The notes: a model not told the origin generated them from the sequence alone. Counted from the stretch's first letter, positions 1 through 10,720 are shown. The stretch is DNA of 64,000 nt from Heterocephalus glaber (GCF_000247695.1 NW_004624732.1:23896765-23960764); one strand, 5' to 3'. Numbers and translations: made by a program.

Positions 1-98
1 ACTCACCATATAGCCCAAATTGACCTCAAAATTGTGGTGATCTTTCTGCCTCAGCCTCCCAACTTACTGGGATTGCAGGCATGAGACATCACACCTGG
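1..98 (-). mobile_element. B1-like SINE, antisense to TFCP2L1
   Basis: The reverse complement carries the 7SL-derived B1 hallmarks (cctcccaacttactgggattgcaggcatgag). It is cut by the window start and is followed at once by an antisense ID unit. Confidence 0.75.
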
Positions 99-117
99 TT
101 CTGTTTTTTTTTTGTTT

Positions 118-202
118 TTTTTTTAATTTTGAGGATGGAACCCAGGGCTGTGTGCATGCCAGGCAAGCACTCTGCCACTGAGCCACACCTCCAGCTCCAG
201 CC
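118..202 (-). mobile_element. ID SINE, antisense
   Basis: Reverse-complement ID body (ggaacccagggctgtgtgca, then ccactgagccacacctccag) with poly(T) on its left. Together with the preceding B1 it may be a B1-ID composite. The rest of this partial intron, to 1492, holds nothing I recognise. Confidence 0.75.
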
Positions 203-1492
203 CTGGCTTTGTTGTTGTTTGGGTAGTTACTGAAAAGCATTTCCTCTTAACCCTAACACCAAAGGCAGCCTGCTGCAGCCATCCTTATGTCTATGGCTGA
301 CTTTGAGGTGTCACAAGCTGTAGCCAGCATGTTCGAACTTACCGGGCTGTTTCTTTCCCGCAACAACTCCTCCTTGGTGTGTTCTGCAGTCAGGCCAACT
401 AACTGGGGTTGGCGTTTCCTTACAGAATAGCTGGGCTTCTCCAGAGGCATGTGTAAGACTTGACCACACTGGCCAGCTGGGGGTCGAGGCTGTGTTAGGG
501 TGAGGCCTGGGCACAGAAGCACCAAAGGCAGGGTGGGTAGCGCTGGCTCTGAAAGTGCCTGCCTATGTGTGCATGCGACTGGCCACAGGCAGAAGAGGAT
601 CTGCATTCAGATGGCGTAGAAGCTAATGTGGTCCAGCACATGGCGTCTTATCTGATGGATGCCAAGAGTGGCCAGAAAGCTCGGGTCCAGGAAGAGCCAT
701 TCCCACTGCAGGGGCTGCATTGTATGGAGTAGAACTCAGACCCCTTTCTTCCTACACCTGGTCCCTGCCTGTGCTGGTGAGGCTGCCAGAAATGTCCCTT
801 ACCTAGTGATACTTTTCTCTTCCTGGCTGAGGCTCAACTTTTTCCTGTTCTCTTGGCTTCCAGCAGAGGACAGGTGCTGGTGGACTTCATGCCCATCCAT
901 CTCTGTTCTCCTCACAGGGCAGTATTGGTGCTGGAAGCCCACCAGGCCTCAACCTTGACCTCGGGAGGTGCTATCTCCTTCTATCAGCTCATCAGCTTTC
1001 TTCCTCTGGCTGCAGGATTTAGCACCAACGAATTCCAGCCCATGCTCACAACAGTTAAACATTTATGGAGGCCGGGGTTGGGTAGGTGATAGTAAATCTT
1101 CAGGAATGCTCCCTGTGGCCCTGTCTGGATTGCCAGCAAAGGAAGAAATGCATAGTTCATCTTCTTGCTTCCCCCAGCAAGCCTGCAGGTCTTTGCTTTC
1201 TTATTTCTTTTTCTCTTTGGGGGAAATCCAGGTGGCTTGGTTTTGGGTTTCCACACTGGAATTCCCTGAGGACACAGATCACATCCCATGTGTGTCTGTC
1301 TCTGGGAGCTCCCAGCAGGAAGGAGGCTGACATGGAACAGATACCCAGAGTTGTGCTGCCAGAGCACGGTGCACTGATGTTGACAGCTGCGTCCTTGGAA
1401 GGGCTGAGTTGATGGGCTGGTGTCTATGCACCCTCTGGCTCTTCCTGGGGATTTCTGCTTGTGAGTCACAGCACTTGTCTTTCCTCCCGCAG

Positions 1493-1584
1493 TGCTCTCC
1501 ATGGCCTGATGTGCCTTACCAGGTGAACAGTGCCCCATCCCCAAGCTACAATGGCTCTCCCAACAGCTTCGGCCTTGGCGAAGG
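1493..1584 (+). CDS. TFCP2L1: TFCP2L1 coding exon A (linker after the DNA-binding domain)
   Basis: This 92-nt exon follows a pyrimidine-rich acceptor (ttcctcccgcag) and ends at donor GG|gtaggt. It starts in phase 0 and ends with two bases of a Gly codon. It encodes CSPWPDVPYQVNSAP and continues to FGLGEG, about residues 257-287. This is the Ser/Pro-rich linker between the CP2 DNA-binding domain and the SAM-like region. Compared with the human protein as I remember it, the main change is Ala to Pro after PDV. Confidence 0.93.
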
Positions 1585-2409
1585 GTAGGTCTCACCTTTC
1601 TCCCCTTGGCTGGATGGAAGAGTGGGTGGGTTCCTTTCTTGGTTTTCCCTTCTTTCCATTGTTTGGCATCTGTTTAGGTTTCAGCATGGCTAACTGGTGT
1701 CACAGTCACAGCTGTGTTTAGCTTTTGCATGGCTTTTTCTGTCTTATACGTCTATAAACATCATCTGGTAGGGTAGTAGTCCACAGCTTTTCTTGTAAAA
1801 CTAGGGCCTGAGGTGCATTAGGACAGCCTCGTGGCCTGTCCCAGGAGAGGTCTACGTGGCTCAGATGGCTGGGAACCCCTTTCTTGCACCTTATTGGTTC
1901 CTATGCACACTCAGTGAGAGGGACATCTCCACGGAAGGATCCTCCCTGCCCCAGGTTTCAGAGTTTATAACACTGCAGCTGACCTCACTGCCACCTGCCT
2001 CGCTCTGCAGATGGCCAGGGGCTTGGTCTCAAGGTTGCTGTGACAGGACAGTGCTTAGTCACCAGCAGATTCTGACTGTCACAGGCTGTGTGGCCCAGGG
2101 CCCACAACATTACCTCAATGGCTCCCAGGCCTGCTCTAGGAGCAGAAAGGCAGGCAGAAGAATGCCAGGCCAGGTGGTTTAATAGGTGAGCACAGAAGCC
2201 AAATGGTTTCTGCCCACCACTGTCTTGAAGCCCAGCTTGGCAGACTTCTTGGAACTTTCTAGATGTTCCTAGATCTTTCTAGATGTTCCCAGAGCTTTCT
2301 AATGAAACATCAAGGTTTTCCATGAACTTGATTTTGCCAAGGTGAAGCATCCTCTTGAGAGACAAAGAAAAGGATTACATTTAGGTCAGGTAGGTCTAGT
2401 TTTACACAT

Positions 2410-2530
2410 ACACCTTATTCAGGGTAACTTCCTTAACCTCCCTGAGCCTTGGTTTCCCCGCTACAAAAAGGGAATAGATTTCCACATTGGTCAACAGTAT
2501 CACGTCCATGATGCCTGGCATTTTGTAGAC
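2410..2530 (+). repeat. MIR-like fragment
   Basis: The core ttccttaacctccctgagcc followed by tggtttccccgctacaaaaa matches the conserved MIR core. It is old and diverged. Confidence 0.55.
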
Positions 2531-2584
2531 AGTTCATGAAGGCCAGCTGGTATTAGTAATGACTGGCTTGAGAGTCATCCTTAT

Positions 2585-2720
2585 GAGAATTTCTTTTTAA
2601 AATTGTGGTAAAGTCTGTGTAAACATAGTTTTTAGTGTGCAGTTGAGCAGCATTAAGTACACTGTTGCTATTGTACAGCTGTCACAGACATCTGTTTGGG
2701 AGGTCCATTGGGAGCGTATC
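2585..2720 (-). repeat. L1M 3'-end fragment, antisense
   Basis: It contains aaaattgtggtaaagtctgt and agcattaagtacactgttgc, which match the reverse complement of mammalian L1M 3' ends as I know them. Confidence 0.5.
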
Positions 2721-3315
2721 TTTTACCTGTAAGTGCAAGTGTTCCAATCTGTACCGTCCTGAGTTGGCCCTGCTGGGAACACCCTGGCAGCATTTTCCTC
2801 ATGGATAGATGTCAACCTGTGGAAGCTTATCCACTGCAAATTCCGGCAATATGGAAAGAATTTGGTTGATGACTCTGATTTGGCCACAGCTTTCCAGGTG
2901 CTGATTACTTGGAGCAGTATAGCCCGGTCCCCATGGTCAGCCTGCCTTCCCCTTGGGCTGGGGCTGGGGTGGAAACCCTGAGCTGGTGGGAATTCTGATC
3001 AAGACCAAGGGGATTCTGATCAGCCAGCAAGGGTCCTCAGAGGTTGCTCTGACTCCTTGGGATAGGGTGTAAGCAAGGCCCAGGGCAGTGTAGCCCCAAA
3101 CTTCCTGCCTACACCCATGGGTTCTTCAGGGGTTCGGAGGGATTAGATGCCCATTTCTTACATTTATCTGACTCGAGAAATTCTGGAGGACTCATTTCAT
3201 TTAAACAAGTCTCATACTTGATGGGACATCAGCACCTGGCTAGGTGACTAGACCTCCAGGAACTAGTCTCCAGGAACTGCCTCCATCCTCATTTCCTGTC
3301 CCTTTTCCATTGCAG

Positions 3316-3364
3316 CAACAGCTCACCGACCCACCAGGTGGAGGCCCTGCCCATGGGCAGTGAT
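3316..3364 (+). CDS. TFCP2L1: TFCP2L1 coding exon B (49-nt linker exon)
   Basis: This very short exon lies between acceptor ttgcag and donor GAT|gtaagt. Its first base completes the split Gly codon, and 16 codons follow: NSSPTHQVEALPMGSD, about residues 288-303. The exon ends in phase 0. The next intron is only 79 nt. The encoded stretch is a flexible linker before the SAM-like domain and differs from remembered human sequence at a few Ser/Ala, Gln/Pro and Met/Val positions. Confidence 0.92.
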
Positions 3365-3443
3365 GTAAGTGTGCACCAGGCTCTGAGGTGGTGGCCCTGG
3401 TAGGCTCCGAATAGCACCTCAAGGTCTCTTCTCTCTCCCTCAG

Positions 3444-3537
3444 CACCTGCTGCCATCAGCCTCCATCCAGGATGCCCAGCAGTGGCTCCACCGTAACAGA
3501 TTCTCACAGTTCTGCCGCCTCTTTGCCAGCTTCTCAG
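3444..3537 (+). CDS. TFCP2L1: TFCP2L1 coding exon C (start of the SAM-like domain)
   Basis: This 94-nt exon lies between acceptor ctccctcag and donor TCTCAG|gtgagc. It encodes HLLPSASIQDAQQWLHRNRF and then SQFCRLFASFS, about residues 304-334, and ends with the first base of a Gly codon. The AQQWL..NRFSQFCRLF pattern is the first helices of the SAM-like domain in CP2 proteins, a protein-protein interaction module. Reading is open with no unusual codons. Confidence 0.94.
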
Positions 3538-3989
3538 GTGAGCGTCTTGGAAGTATGTTTAGAACCCACAGGCACCTGGGAAGCACAGTCCAGGACCGGT
3601 CCTCTGCCCCCATGGGGCTATAGTTGTGCCCCCAGTCATCTGGGTTCCCTCTCATGTGTTCGGGCCTGGGGCCAAGACCAAAGAGGAAATTCTGCAGGTA
3701 AGAGGTGCTGCTCCTTGATGTCCCCACTCTAATTTGACTTTGAGGGACTGTTGGCTGACTTTATCCAGCTCCCCCTACCTGTAGGAATTGGTAGGCTATG
3801 GCCTGCCCTGGAAGGGCCCCCTTTGCTAAACAGGGCAATGCACACTCTGCATGTATTTTACTGTATTTACTGTATTTTTCTTGCCCAAAATACTGCTTGT
3901 CTTGTTGTCTTCAAAGCTACAACCTGGGATTTGGAGGTAAAGCCATAGGTGAGATGGGAAAGCTGCTACTTCCTTCTTCATAAAGTTTT

Positions 3990-4200
3990 TGGAGGCTGAG
4001 TGTGGTGGAGTACACCTGTAATATCAGCAGTTCAGGAGACTGAGGCAAGAGGATTGTAGGTTTGAGGTCGATCTGGGCAACTTAGCAAGACTTAAGCTCA
4101 AAATACAATAAAAAACGTCAGCAATGGAGCTCAGTGGTGGTGTACTTTCCCAGCATGCATGAGGCCCTAGGCTCCTTCCCAGCACCAAAAGAGGAAAAAA
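3990..4200 (+). mobile_element. B1-ID composite SINE
   Basis: A B1 left part (gtgtggtggagtacacctgt, ctgaggcaagaggattgtag) is joined by an A-rich linker to an ID-like right part (ggagctcagtggtggtgtac, cagcatgcatgaggcccta). This fused layout recurs at 24.35, 26.61, 52.17 and 54.06 kb and is typical of several non-muroid rodent lineages. Confidence 0.75.
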
Positions 4201-4959
4201 CGGTTTTGGAAGGCCCAACCGATGGTCCTCAAAGAGAAGTCCGGAGCCAGAGGTACAAAGGTGGCCTGACCCTTGCTATCAAGCAGTTCAGTCCAGAGTG
4301 CCTGGGGGAGAGGTCTGGCATACACCAGAGGAGCAGTTTCCTCAGCCATGTATGGCTGTGGAAGAGAAACAGCATCTGTTCATTTCCAGCTCTGCATCCC
4401 TGAGAACCTTTGGTGTGAGGTGGGCGCTGGGAGGGGGAGGCTGGACCTGCTCTCCGGGGTTTGCAGCTTTGATGTAGTGCAGACTTGTGAACCGCCATCC
4501 TCAGTGCCACGTGAAACGCCTGTGACAGGGTGGGCTGGGCTGTGTGGGGGAGGCTTTGCTGAGGTCTCCTTGAGCAAAGGCTAGAGAGCAGGAGGAAGGG
4601 AACCGAGTGGGCTTTGGGTGAAGAGCTTTGTGAGCAGACAGAAAAAGAGCAAAGGCCATGAGACAGATGCCTTCTTGCTGTGGTCACGGAGCAGAGGACT
4701 CAGGTTACTGGGGCAGAGTCCTGGGGGTTGGGCCTGGGGAGGTGATGAGGTCAAAGAGGCCTGAGGGACCCAGTCAGGGAGGTCCCTGGTAAAGCAGTGG
4801 AAGGACCCCAGTGTTCACTGTCAGTGCAGAGGGAGCCTGTGTCCTGCAGAACCGAACCTGAGACAGCATCTCAGGTTGTAACTTCTAGCACACTTGTGCT
4901 TAAAGAGTGCTAAGACTGCATGGGGACAGTGCTTCAGGAAACACTTGGGGCAGTTTCTG

Positions 4960-5350
4960 CCAGAGCCAGACAGAGGCTTGCCTGTGACCCAGCAGACGCA
5001 CTGTCTGTGTTGACCAGAGACATGTAGGAGAATGATTCACAGAGCCTCTTCATAGCAGCCCGAGCTGGAAGCACCCCAGAGCCCATCAGTAGAGTGTGAA
5101 CCATGATGTATTCACACAGTGAATGACATATGATAATGGGCATAGATCTGCATGGGGTGGGGCTGGGGTGGCTGACATGAGGGCCTGTGGCAGGTAAGGT
5201 TCTGCCCCTTTGTCTGTGCTGGGGGGTTCCAGTCGTCAACCTCCTGCAAACGGTATACTTCTACACAGAGACATGCACGTGTAATCACTGCCAATGTGCT
5301 GATAGAATGATGCCCATAGATGAATGTGAGTGAAATTACAGAGGGCAGGA
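4960..5350 (+). repeat. L1M 3'-end fragment, sense
   Basis: Degraded L1 3' sequence is visible: catagcagcccgagctggaa, gagtgtgaaccatgatgtat and ttcacacagtgaatgacata parallel the usual LINE-1 tail. It is split by a G-rich stretch near 5150-5230. It lies in the intron between exons C and D. Confidence 0.45.
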
Positions 5351-5519
5351 CCTGCTGAGAATCCTTCTGAGCTATGAACTTCTAAGGTGGTTTAGCTCTT
5401 TGTTGTTTCTCTTGGGAGTGTCTGATACTCCCCGAGGGTGAGGCTGGAGTGTCTGCAGGTGCTCAGGGAGGGAGCCCTTCCTGTGCCCCACTTGAGGGGT
5501 GACTCATTTCCCTCTCTAG

Positions 5520-5610
5520 GTTCTGACTTGCTGAAGATGTCCAGAGATGATCTGGTCCAGATCTGTGGCCCTGCAGATGGAATCCGGCTCTTCAATGCCA
5601 TCAAAGGCAG
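5520..5610 (+). CDS. TFCP2L1: TFCP2L1 coding exon D (core of the SAM-like domain)
   Basis: This 91-nt exon follows acceptor cctctctag and ends at AG|gtgggt, splitting an Arg codon. It encodes [20 protein letters not shown] and then [11 protein letters not shown], about residues 335-365. The motif [19 protein letters not shown] is the diagnostic SAM-like core of TFCP2, UBP1 and TFCP2L1. An open frame that runs past the donor into the intron (ending KGRWV) is read-through and not the true exon end. Confidence 0.95.
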
Positions 5611-5796
5611 GTGGGTGTAGGTTTCTCAGAGAACCTAGCAAGCCCCTCACTGATCTTCTTGGACTATAGGTGGGCTGGCTGGTGGGGACTGGGCAGCCAA
5701 CCATCCAGGAGCCATTGGCCAGTTGTGGCCTTGGAGCTAATGTGCTAATGTGACAGTCAAACTTAATTTTAAATTTAACTCCAGAGAACTTCACTT

Positions 5797-5882
5797 TTTA
5801 TTTTCTGGTGCTGGGGTTCATACCCAAGACCTCAAGCATGCTAAGCATGCACTCTGCCATGGTGCTACACCTCCAGCCCACT
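5797..5882 (-). mobile_element. ID SINE, antisense
   Basis: Reverse ID body (ggtgctggggttcataccca, ctacacctccagccca) in the short intron between exons D and E. Confidence 0.7.
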
Positions 5883-6122
5883 CTTGACATCTTGGTTTGT
5901 TGCAGAACCTGGGGAGGGTCATCCATTGCCCTTCCCCCAGGCTCAGTGAACTGGATTCGGCCCCTCCCTACCCTTCCAGGAAAGGCATCCTGCATCCCCA
6001 CCCCCATCTTGCTTCTTCCCTGAATCTTTCCTACTGTAGGCTCCACCCTGTGTTCTGGAACATTCTAGAACCATGGAGCTCAGTCCGGCACATGTGATGT
6101 TTATTTCCTTTCCTTCTGCTAG

Positions 6123-6226
6123 GAATGTGAGGCCAAAGATGACCATCTATGTCTGTCAGGAGTTGGAGCAGAACCGAGTGTCCCTACAGCAGAAGCGGGA
6201 TGGCAGCAGTGACAGCAGCCTATGTG
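6123..6226 (+). CDS. TFCP2L1: TFCP2L1 coding exon E (SAM to dimerization-domain linker)
   Basis: This 104-nt exon lies between acceptor ttctgctag and donor TGTG|gtgagt. Its first base completes Arg365, followed by NVRPKMTIYVCQELEQNR and then VSLQQKRDGSSDSSLC, about residues 366-399. The first base of a Val codon closes the exon. The MTIYVCQE strand starts the C-terminal ubiquitin-like dimerization fold known from grainyhead/CP2 proteins. The Cys before Val is a Ser in the human protein as I recall it. Confidence 0.93.
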
Positions 6227-7793
6227 GTGAGTCGTAGAGAGCAGAGCCGAGACCCAACATTCAGACCCTTCAGCCTTGGCCTCCATGGCTTGGCCCAGCC
6301 TCTGCATTTCTGATGAGCATCCAGACCTTGTCCCCTGCTTTTCAGTGTTGGCCTGTGAAGGACTGGCTGTCTCTCGAATGTCCCACACATTTAAAGGGCA
6401 CCCATGTGTGTTCTTGAGCAGGGTGTAGTGTGTGGTCTGGCCTCACTTTGGGCAGCTGTGCAGGGCACCATTACCCCCATACACAGTCTGAGGCTTGGGG
6501 ATGTGTTGGCTTTCTTCAGGTCCTCCTGCTTCCCATGAGTGGCAGAGTCAGGATTTGAACCCATGACTGCCCATGGTAGAGCCTCTTATCTCCCCAGACT
6601 GCTCCCCACGTGGCTCCCAAGAAGAGAAAGTGTAGAATCTGAGGCCTCTGCTCGCTGCCCTCACTCTGAGCACGTCTGGTAGCAAAGGTTATGATGAGCT
6701 GCATCAGCCTGGGGTCCCTCTAGTTCTTTATGGCCTGGGGCCTGATTTGTTTCTGGTATAAAATCAGAAAATAATAGAACTGGCTCCACAAGGTTGAAGA
6801 AGATAAAAAGAAGCATCATTAGAATTCTTCCCCACAGAGGGCCCTTAGAAGTGAGTCCTGGGGCTCTTCCCAGTCTGAGCACTGGCAGAGACTTGACGCA
6901 GTGACCATGTTCAATGGCCAGGGCCTGACGGTGACTCAGGAGAACAGAGCTTGTTGTGGCTGGAGCCCCACAGCCTGGCCACCCTTGGACAGAAACCACC
7001 TGTGTGTGCACTTTGATAGTGTTGGGCCTCCAACCAGGGTTTTGAGCCAAGTGTTCCTTAGTAGAGGGAGAAGTTTGGGAACTTGGAATTTAATCCAGTT
7101 GTGTTTGCTTTTGAGGACCTCGAGTCCCCTTAGAATTCTGCCAGTTGTCCCTGGAGTTTGTTCCTGCACTGCAGCCCTGGGCTTTGTCTAAGGAAGCGCT
7201 TCTCTTGTCAGCATCACTGATATCTCCTGACTTGCTGACCACACTGGGCTCCTACTGGGGCCTCTTCTGCTCCCTGGGGTCGCAGTGCTCAAGTTGAGTG
7301 CGTCTTGCTTGCATGGTGGGAAGGAAAGGCCCAGGCCCAGGCCTTTCTGCTGTCAGGTAACAGTTGTCTTTACATGTCAGCCTGCCACACGAAGCCATCA
7401 GTAACCTTTTTAGACTGGGAAGAATGGAAAGGTGACCTGGGGCTCCTCCTCCCTCCCAAAACAGCAGGCACACCTGGCTGCATGTCAGAATCACCTGATA
7501 CCTCCTGCCCCAGCTGTCCTTGGGTCTGGAGTGGGTCCAAGAATCTCTGTGTTTTACAAGAGAATCTTGAGGGAGTGAAAGGGGAGCAGAGAGCCACAGC
7601 CTGGCCTCTGTCCACCTGTGGGTGGACTGCACTGTGCCTCAAGCTCAAGGCTTCTGGGCAGGTGCCCATCACCTTGCCAGGGGCATCCTTACAAAGCATC
7701 AATTGCTTCCGTAGGATGGGGTGGAGGGGCATAGGCAGGCGCCTGCTAACTGAGTGGCCACTTAAAGAGAAGGCACTCTCCTCTCCGCCCCAG
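6227..7793. other. Intron between exons E and F: no repeat or gene recognised
   Basis: This 1.57-kb intron has canonical GT and AG ends. I see no SINE, LINE or LTR that I can support. Open frames on both strands here are short and show no protein pattern I recognise. Confidence 0.6.
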
Positions 7794-7936
7794 TGTACCA
7801 TGCCATCTTCTTGGAAGAGCTGACCACCTTGGAGCTGATTGAGAAGATCGCCAACCTGTACAGCATCCCCCCACAGCACATCCACCGAGTCTACCGGCAG
7901 GGCCCCACGGGCATCCACGTGCTGGTGAGCAATGAG
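7794..7936 (+). CDS. TFCP2L1: TFCP2L1 coding exon F (dimerization domain)
   Basis: This is the largest internal exon here (143 nt), between acceptor ccgccccag and donor AATGAG|gtgagg. Two bases complete Val400 and 47 codons follow: YHAIFLEELTTLELIEKIAN through PPQHIHRVYRQGPTGIHVLV to SNE, about residues 401-447. This is the core of the ubiquitin-like dimerization domain, through which CP2 proteins form dimers or tetramers. It ends in phase 0, and a 4.9-kb intron follows. Confidence 0.95.
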
Positions 7937-8830
7937 GTGAGGCTGAGCCAGGCCAGTCCCCAGCAATGGGGCTTTGGACTTGGGGGAGGAGCCCCAGGAC
8001 CCTTAGCCAGAAACGTTGGGGCTTACAGACAGTGTGCCACCTGCTGGGCTACATGGGCTCCCTGGGGTGCTAGCAGGAGATCTCTGAGCCACATCTGGGG
8101 CTGGCTGGGTGCCCCAAAGCCCATTGGGCACAGATCCCACCCCTACCCCAAAGCTCTGAGCTGGGGCTGTGAAAGTGAGAACAGTACTCTCCCTGAGTGG
8201 GTGGTAGCCCCAGGGTGAGCCACAGGGAGATGCGAAAGGGCCTGGGAGGTGGATGAGAGCATCTTTGGCTCACAGGAGCTGAGAGCAAGGGTCTCTACTG
8301 AGAGATGACGGTGCTACGGCTCCCCAGGTCTGTGCCCAGAGACACGGGCCCTGTGTAGGCAGAAGCAGCTGGTGGCAGAGGGCCCAGGTATTGAAGAAGA
8401 CCCCCTTGGAACTGTGCCCACTTTCTGAGTAATGGACTGTTGATAGGCTGCTGAGCAGGGAGGCCTTCTGTGCACAGTGTAGAACAGATGCTTTTAAGCT
8501 TGTTCCATCCCGGGCCTTCCTTCCCAATAATAATAGTAACAAGTGGCAGCACATACTGGGTGCCGTGTCAGTCCACTTTCTGTTCCATAGCCAGGGGTGG
8601 CGCTGTGGTGGGGACCCAGGTGATCCAGCTGCTGAGCTGCACTCTGAGCCAGCAGAGACCCATCTTCTCTCGAGAGGAGAACTGTGCTGGTGGGAGCCAG
8701 AGGGGACCCCAAACCCTGGCCCGGTCCCCAGAAGACCCTATGCCACTTTCAGAAACTGAAATCCCCTGTGTGGAGGATTAGAGAAGAAACTGGGGACTGG
8801 AATAGTGGTTAGAAAAAGGAGAGAAAATGT
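7937..8830. other. First part of the intron after exon F: nothing recognised
   Basis: GC-rich intronic sequence without a recognisable repeat, RNA gene or conserved exon-like pattern. Confidence 0.5.
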
Positions 8831-8834
8831 GGGC

Positions 8835-9010
8835 TTTTGAGTTAGTATCTCCACCCAAAACTGTCTCCTGCCAGCTGAGGAGCCTTGGGAAAATTTACAT
8901 GGCCTCTCTGAGCCTCAGATTCTGCATCTGAGGATGGGGGTGAGAGTTCACTATCAGACAGGCCGGTAAGGGTAAAATGAGAACAGGCGGCAGGAACCAG
9001 GAGATGCTAA
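8835..9010 (+). repeat. MIR-like element
   Basis: The MIR core is visible: ggccttgggaaaatttacat, cctctctgagcctcagattc and a following aaaatgagaacagg. The 3' part is diverged. Confidence 0.55.
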
Positions 9011-10017
9011 GTAAGATGCTCCTTGTAACTGACCGTGCTCATGCTAGGCACTTATTTTTAGGCAAGCTTAAATTGGCTGGATTGCTTTTTCCCTCCTTTA
9101 ATTCATAACTAGTGTAAGTGACGCAGTAGAGAAGAGGAGACGGCAGCTGTGAAAGACGTTTTTTGGCCTCAGAAGGGCTGACATTAGGTTTTAATGTGAT
9201 TCTGCCAGATGTTTTGGGGTTTGTCTGTGTGTGGGTAGACAGTTGTGGGATCTAAAATACATATCGAAGATTCAGCTGTATACTTATTGGCAACTTGCAG
9301 TTTCTGTAACTAAGTCAGAATTCCTTCTATATGGTTACATTCAAATCCAGTGTAACTGTCTTTTTGCTCCCATTTTACAGATAAGGAAAATGAAGTGCAA
9401 AGCTCCTGATGAGAGCTTACTTGAGAGAATAGCCAGGAGGCAAACATGCCCTGAGCGATGGGCAGTTGTAGTGGCATGGAAGGCATGTCACTTTCTATTT
9501 CAGAGTGAATTTCTTTTTGTGAAGACAAAAGGCAAGAATGTGGGGAAACCTTGCAATTTCATGGGTCCCTGAGGAAGTTCTTGCCCTGCTTGCCCTGTGC
9601 CCCAAAGAGTGTAGGCAGTTAAGCAAGTGAAGCAGAGAACAGAACTCAAATGCCACCCTGGCTAAGTAGGTGATTCTTATGCCCCAAAGTCTCCTTGCCG
9701 CTTAACCCTGAATCAATTGGAAACCTTTGGTTCTTAATTGCCCAGAGCGCCGGAGGCAGCCTGGCCAGCCGAGGAGCTGGCTGCTGGGGTGCAAGGTGCT
9801 TAATTAAACACGCGAGTTACTGATTAAGCTTGTGTGGGCTCTGCTTCAGGCTTTCTGTGCCCAGGTGGTGGGGCTGCCAAGAGCCTTGGATGGAGCAGGC
9901 AGGGGTATAGAAAAATGTACTTCACGCATCATTAGACCCTGCAGAGAGGGGCAGGGGTCGACGGTGGATGGATTTCTAAGGTTTGAGGCAAAAATCCAGG
10001 GCAAGCATAGAATGTGC

Positions 10018-10112
10018 TTAGTTTTCCTTTTGTGTTTTGTGGTGCTGAGAATGGAACCCAGGGCCTTGTGGATGCCACACAAATGTTCTCCCACTGAGCT
10101 ACGTTCCCAACA
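10018..10112 (-). mobile_element. ID SINE, antisense (old copy)
   Basis: The reverse ID body gaatggaacccagggccttg and cactgagctacgttcccaac is clear. It is diverged, so the insertion is old. Confidence 0.7.
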
Positions 10113-10221
10113 CGTGGGTTGCAGTTTTTACATTTGCGAAGGAGCTTTGCTGTTATGTTGGGTAGTATGTAGTTTTGCATGCATGTTTATGTACGTGGAT
10201 ACTGGTATATTTTTAATATTC

Positions 10222-10324
10222 CTTTTTTTTTTGGTACCAGGGATTGAACTTGGGTCCTTGTGCCTGCAAGGCAGGCTGCAGAACCACTGAGCTAAATCCC
10301 TGGCCTATTTTTTTTTCCCTGGCC
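10222..10324 (-). mobile_element. ID SINE, antisense, with 14-bp target duplication
   Basis: The reverse ID body ggtaccagggattgaacttg and accactgagctaaatccctg is preceded by poly(T). The direct repeat TATTTTTAATATTC at 10208-10221 and 10325-10338 is a perfect target-site duplication. The short phrase ccctggcctatttt occurs twice in a row on the right, so the insertion end was duplicated or slipped. Confidence 0.85.
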
Positions 10325-10379
10325 TATTTTTAATATTCATGAAGTATCTATCATGAAATATAGCATACATCCCCAGATC

Positions 10380-10506
10380 TTTTTTTTATTTTAACTCATG
10401 GTTTCACTAAGTGGCTACGTTGCCCAGGCAGGGCTTGATCTTGGATCCTCCTGCCTCAGCCTCCCAGAGTGCTGAGATTATAGGTAGGTACCACCATGGC
10501 CAGTTT
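10380..10506 (-). mobile_element. B1 SINE, antisense
   Basis: Reverse B1: gcctcagcctcccagagtgc followed by tgagattataggtaggtacc, with T-rich sequence on the left. Confidence 0.75.
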
Positions 10507-10589
10507 CTGCATTGTATTTCTGAGATTCTGGCATGCTAGGTGGACAGCTGGAGTTCTGGTCTCTGTTGAGCAGTATGTATCCTTAGATC

Positions 10590-10720
10590 ACAGTTGGTTT
10601 GCTTCTGCTGTTGATTGACATGGGCATTGCTTTGAGTTTTGTGTTACTGCAGACAGTGCCACTCTGAGCATTCTTAAGCGTTTCTCTGTGTGCGGGAGTT
10701 TATATTGGGCATGCTGTCTG
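10590..10720 (-). repeat. Possible L1M fragment, antisense
   Basis: The phrases gattgacatgggcattgctt and cagacagtgccactctgagc resemble the reverse L1 3' region that normally reads as a hint of ttggctatt...aatgctgctatgaac. Weak call. Confidence 0.3.

Noticed and set aside
565..731. Micro-frame on + reading LHSDGVEANVVQHMASYLMD and AKSGQKARVQEEP
   Set aside because: It looks faintly protein-like, but it is short, has an upstream stop at 550-552 and no TFCP2L1 match. Not enough to call a pseudogene exon.
5438..5620. Open frame covering exon D with extra N-terminal residues and ending KGRWV
   Set aside because: It is intron read-through on both sides. The exon borders at 5520 and 5610 are set by AG/GT sites and the protein match.
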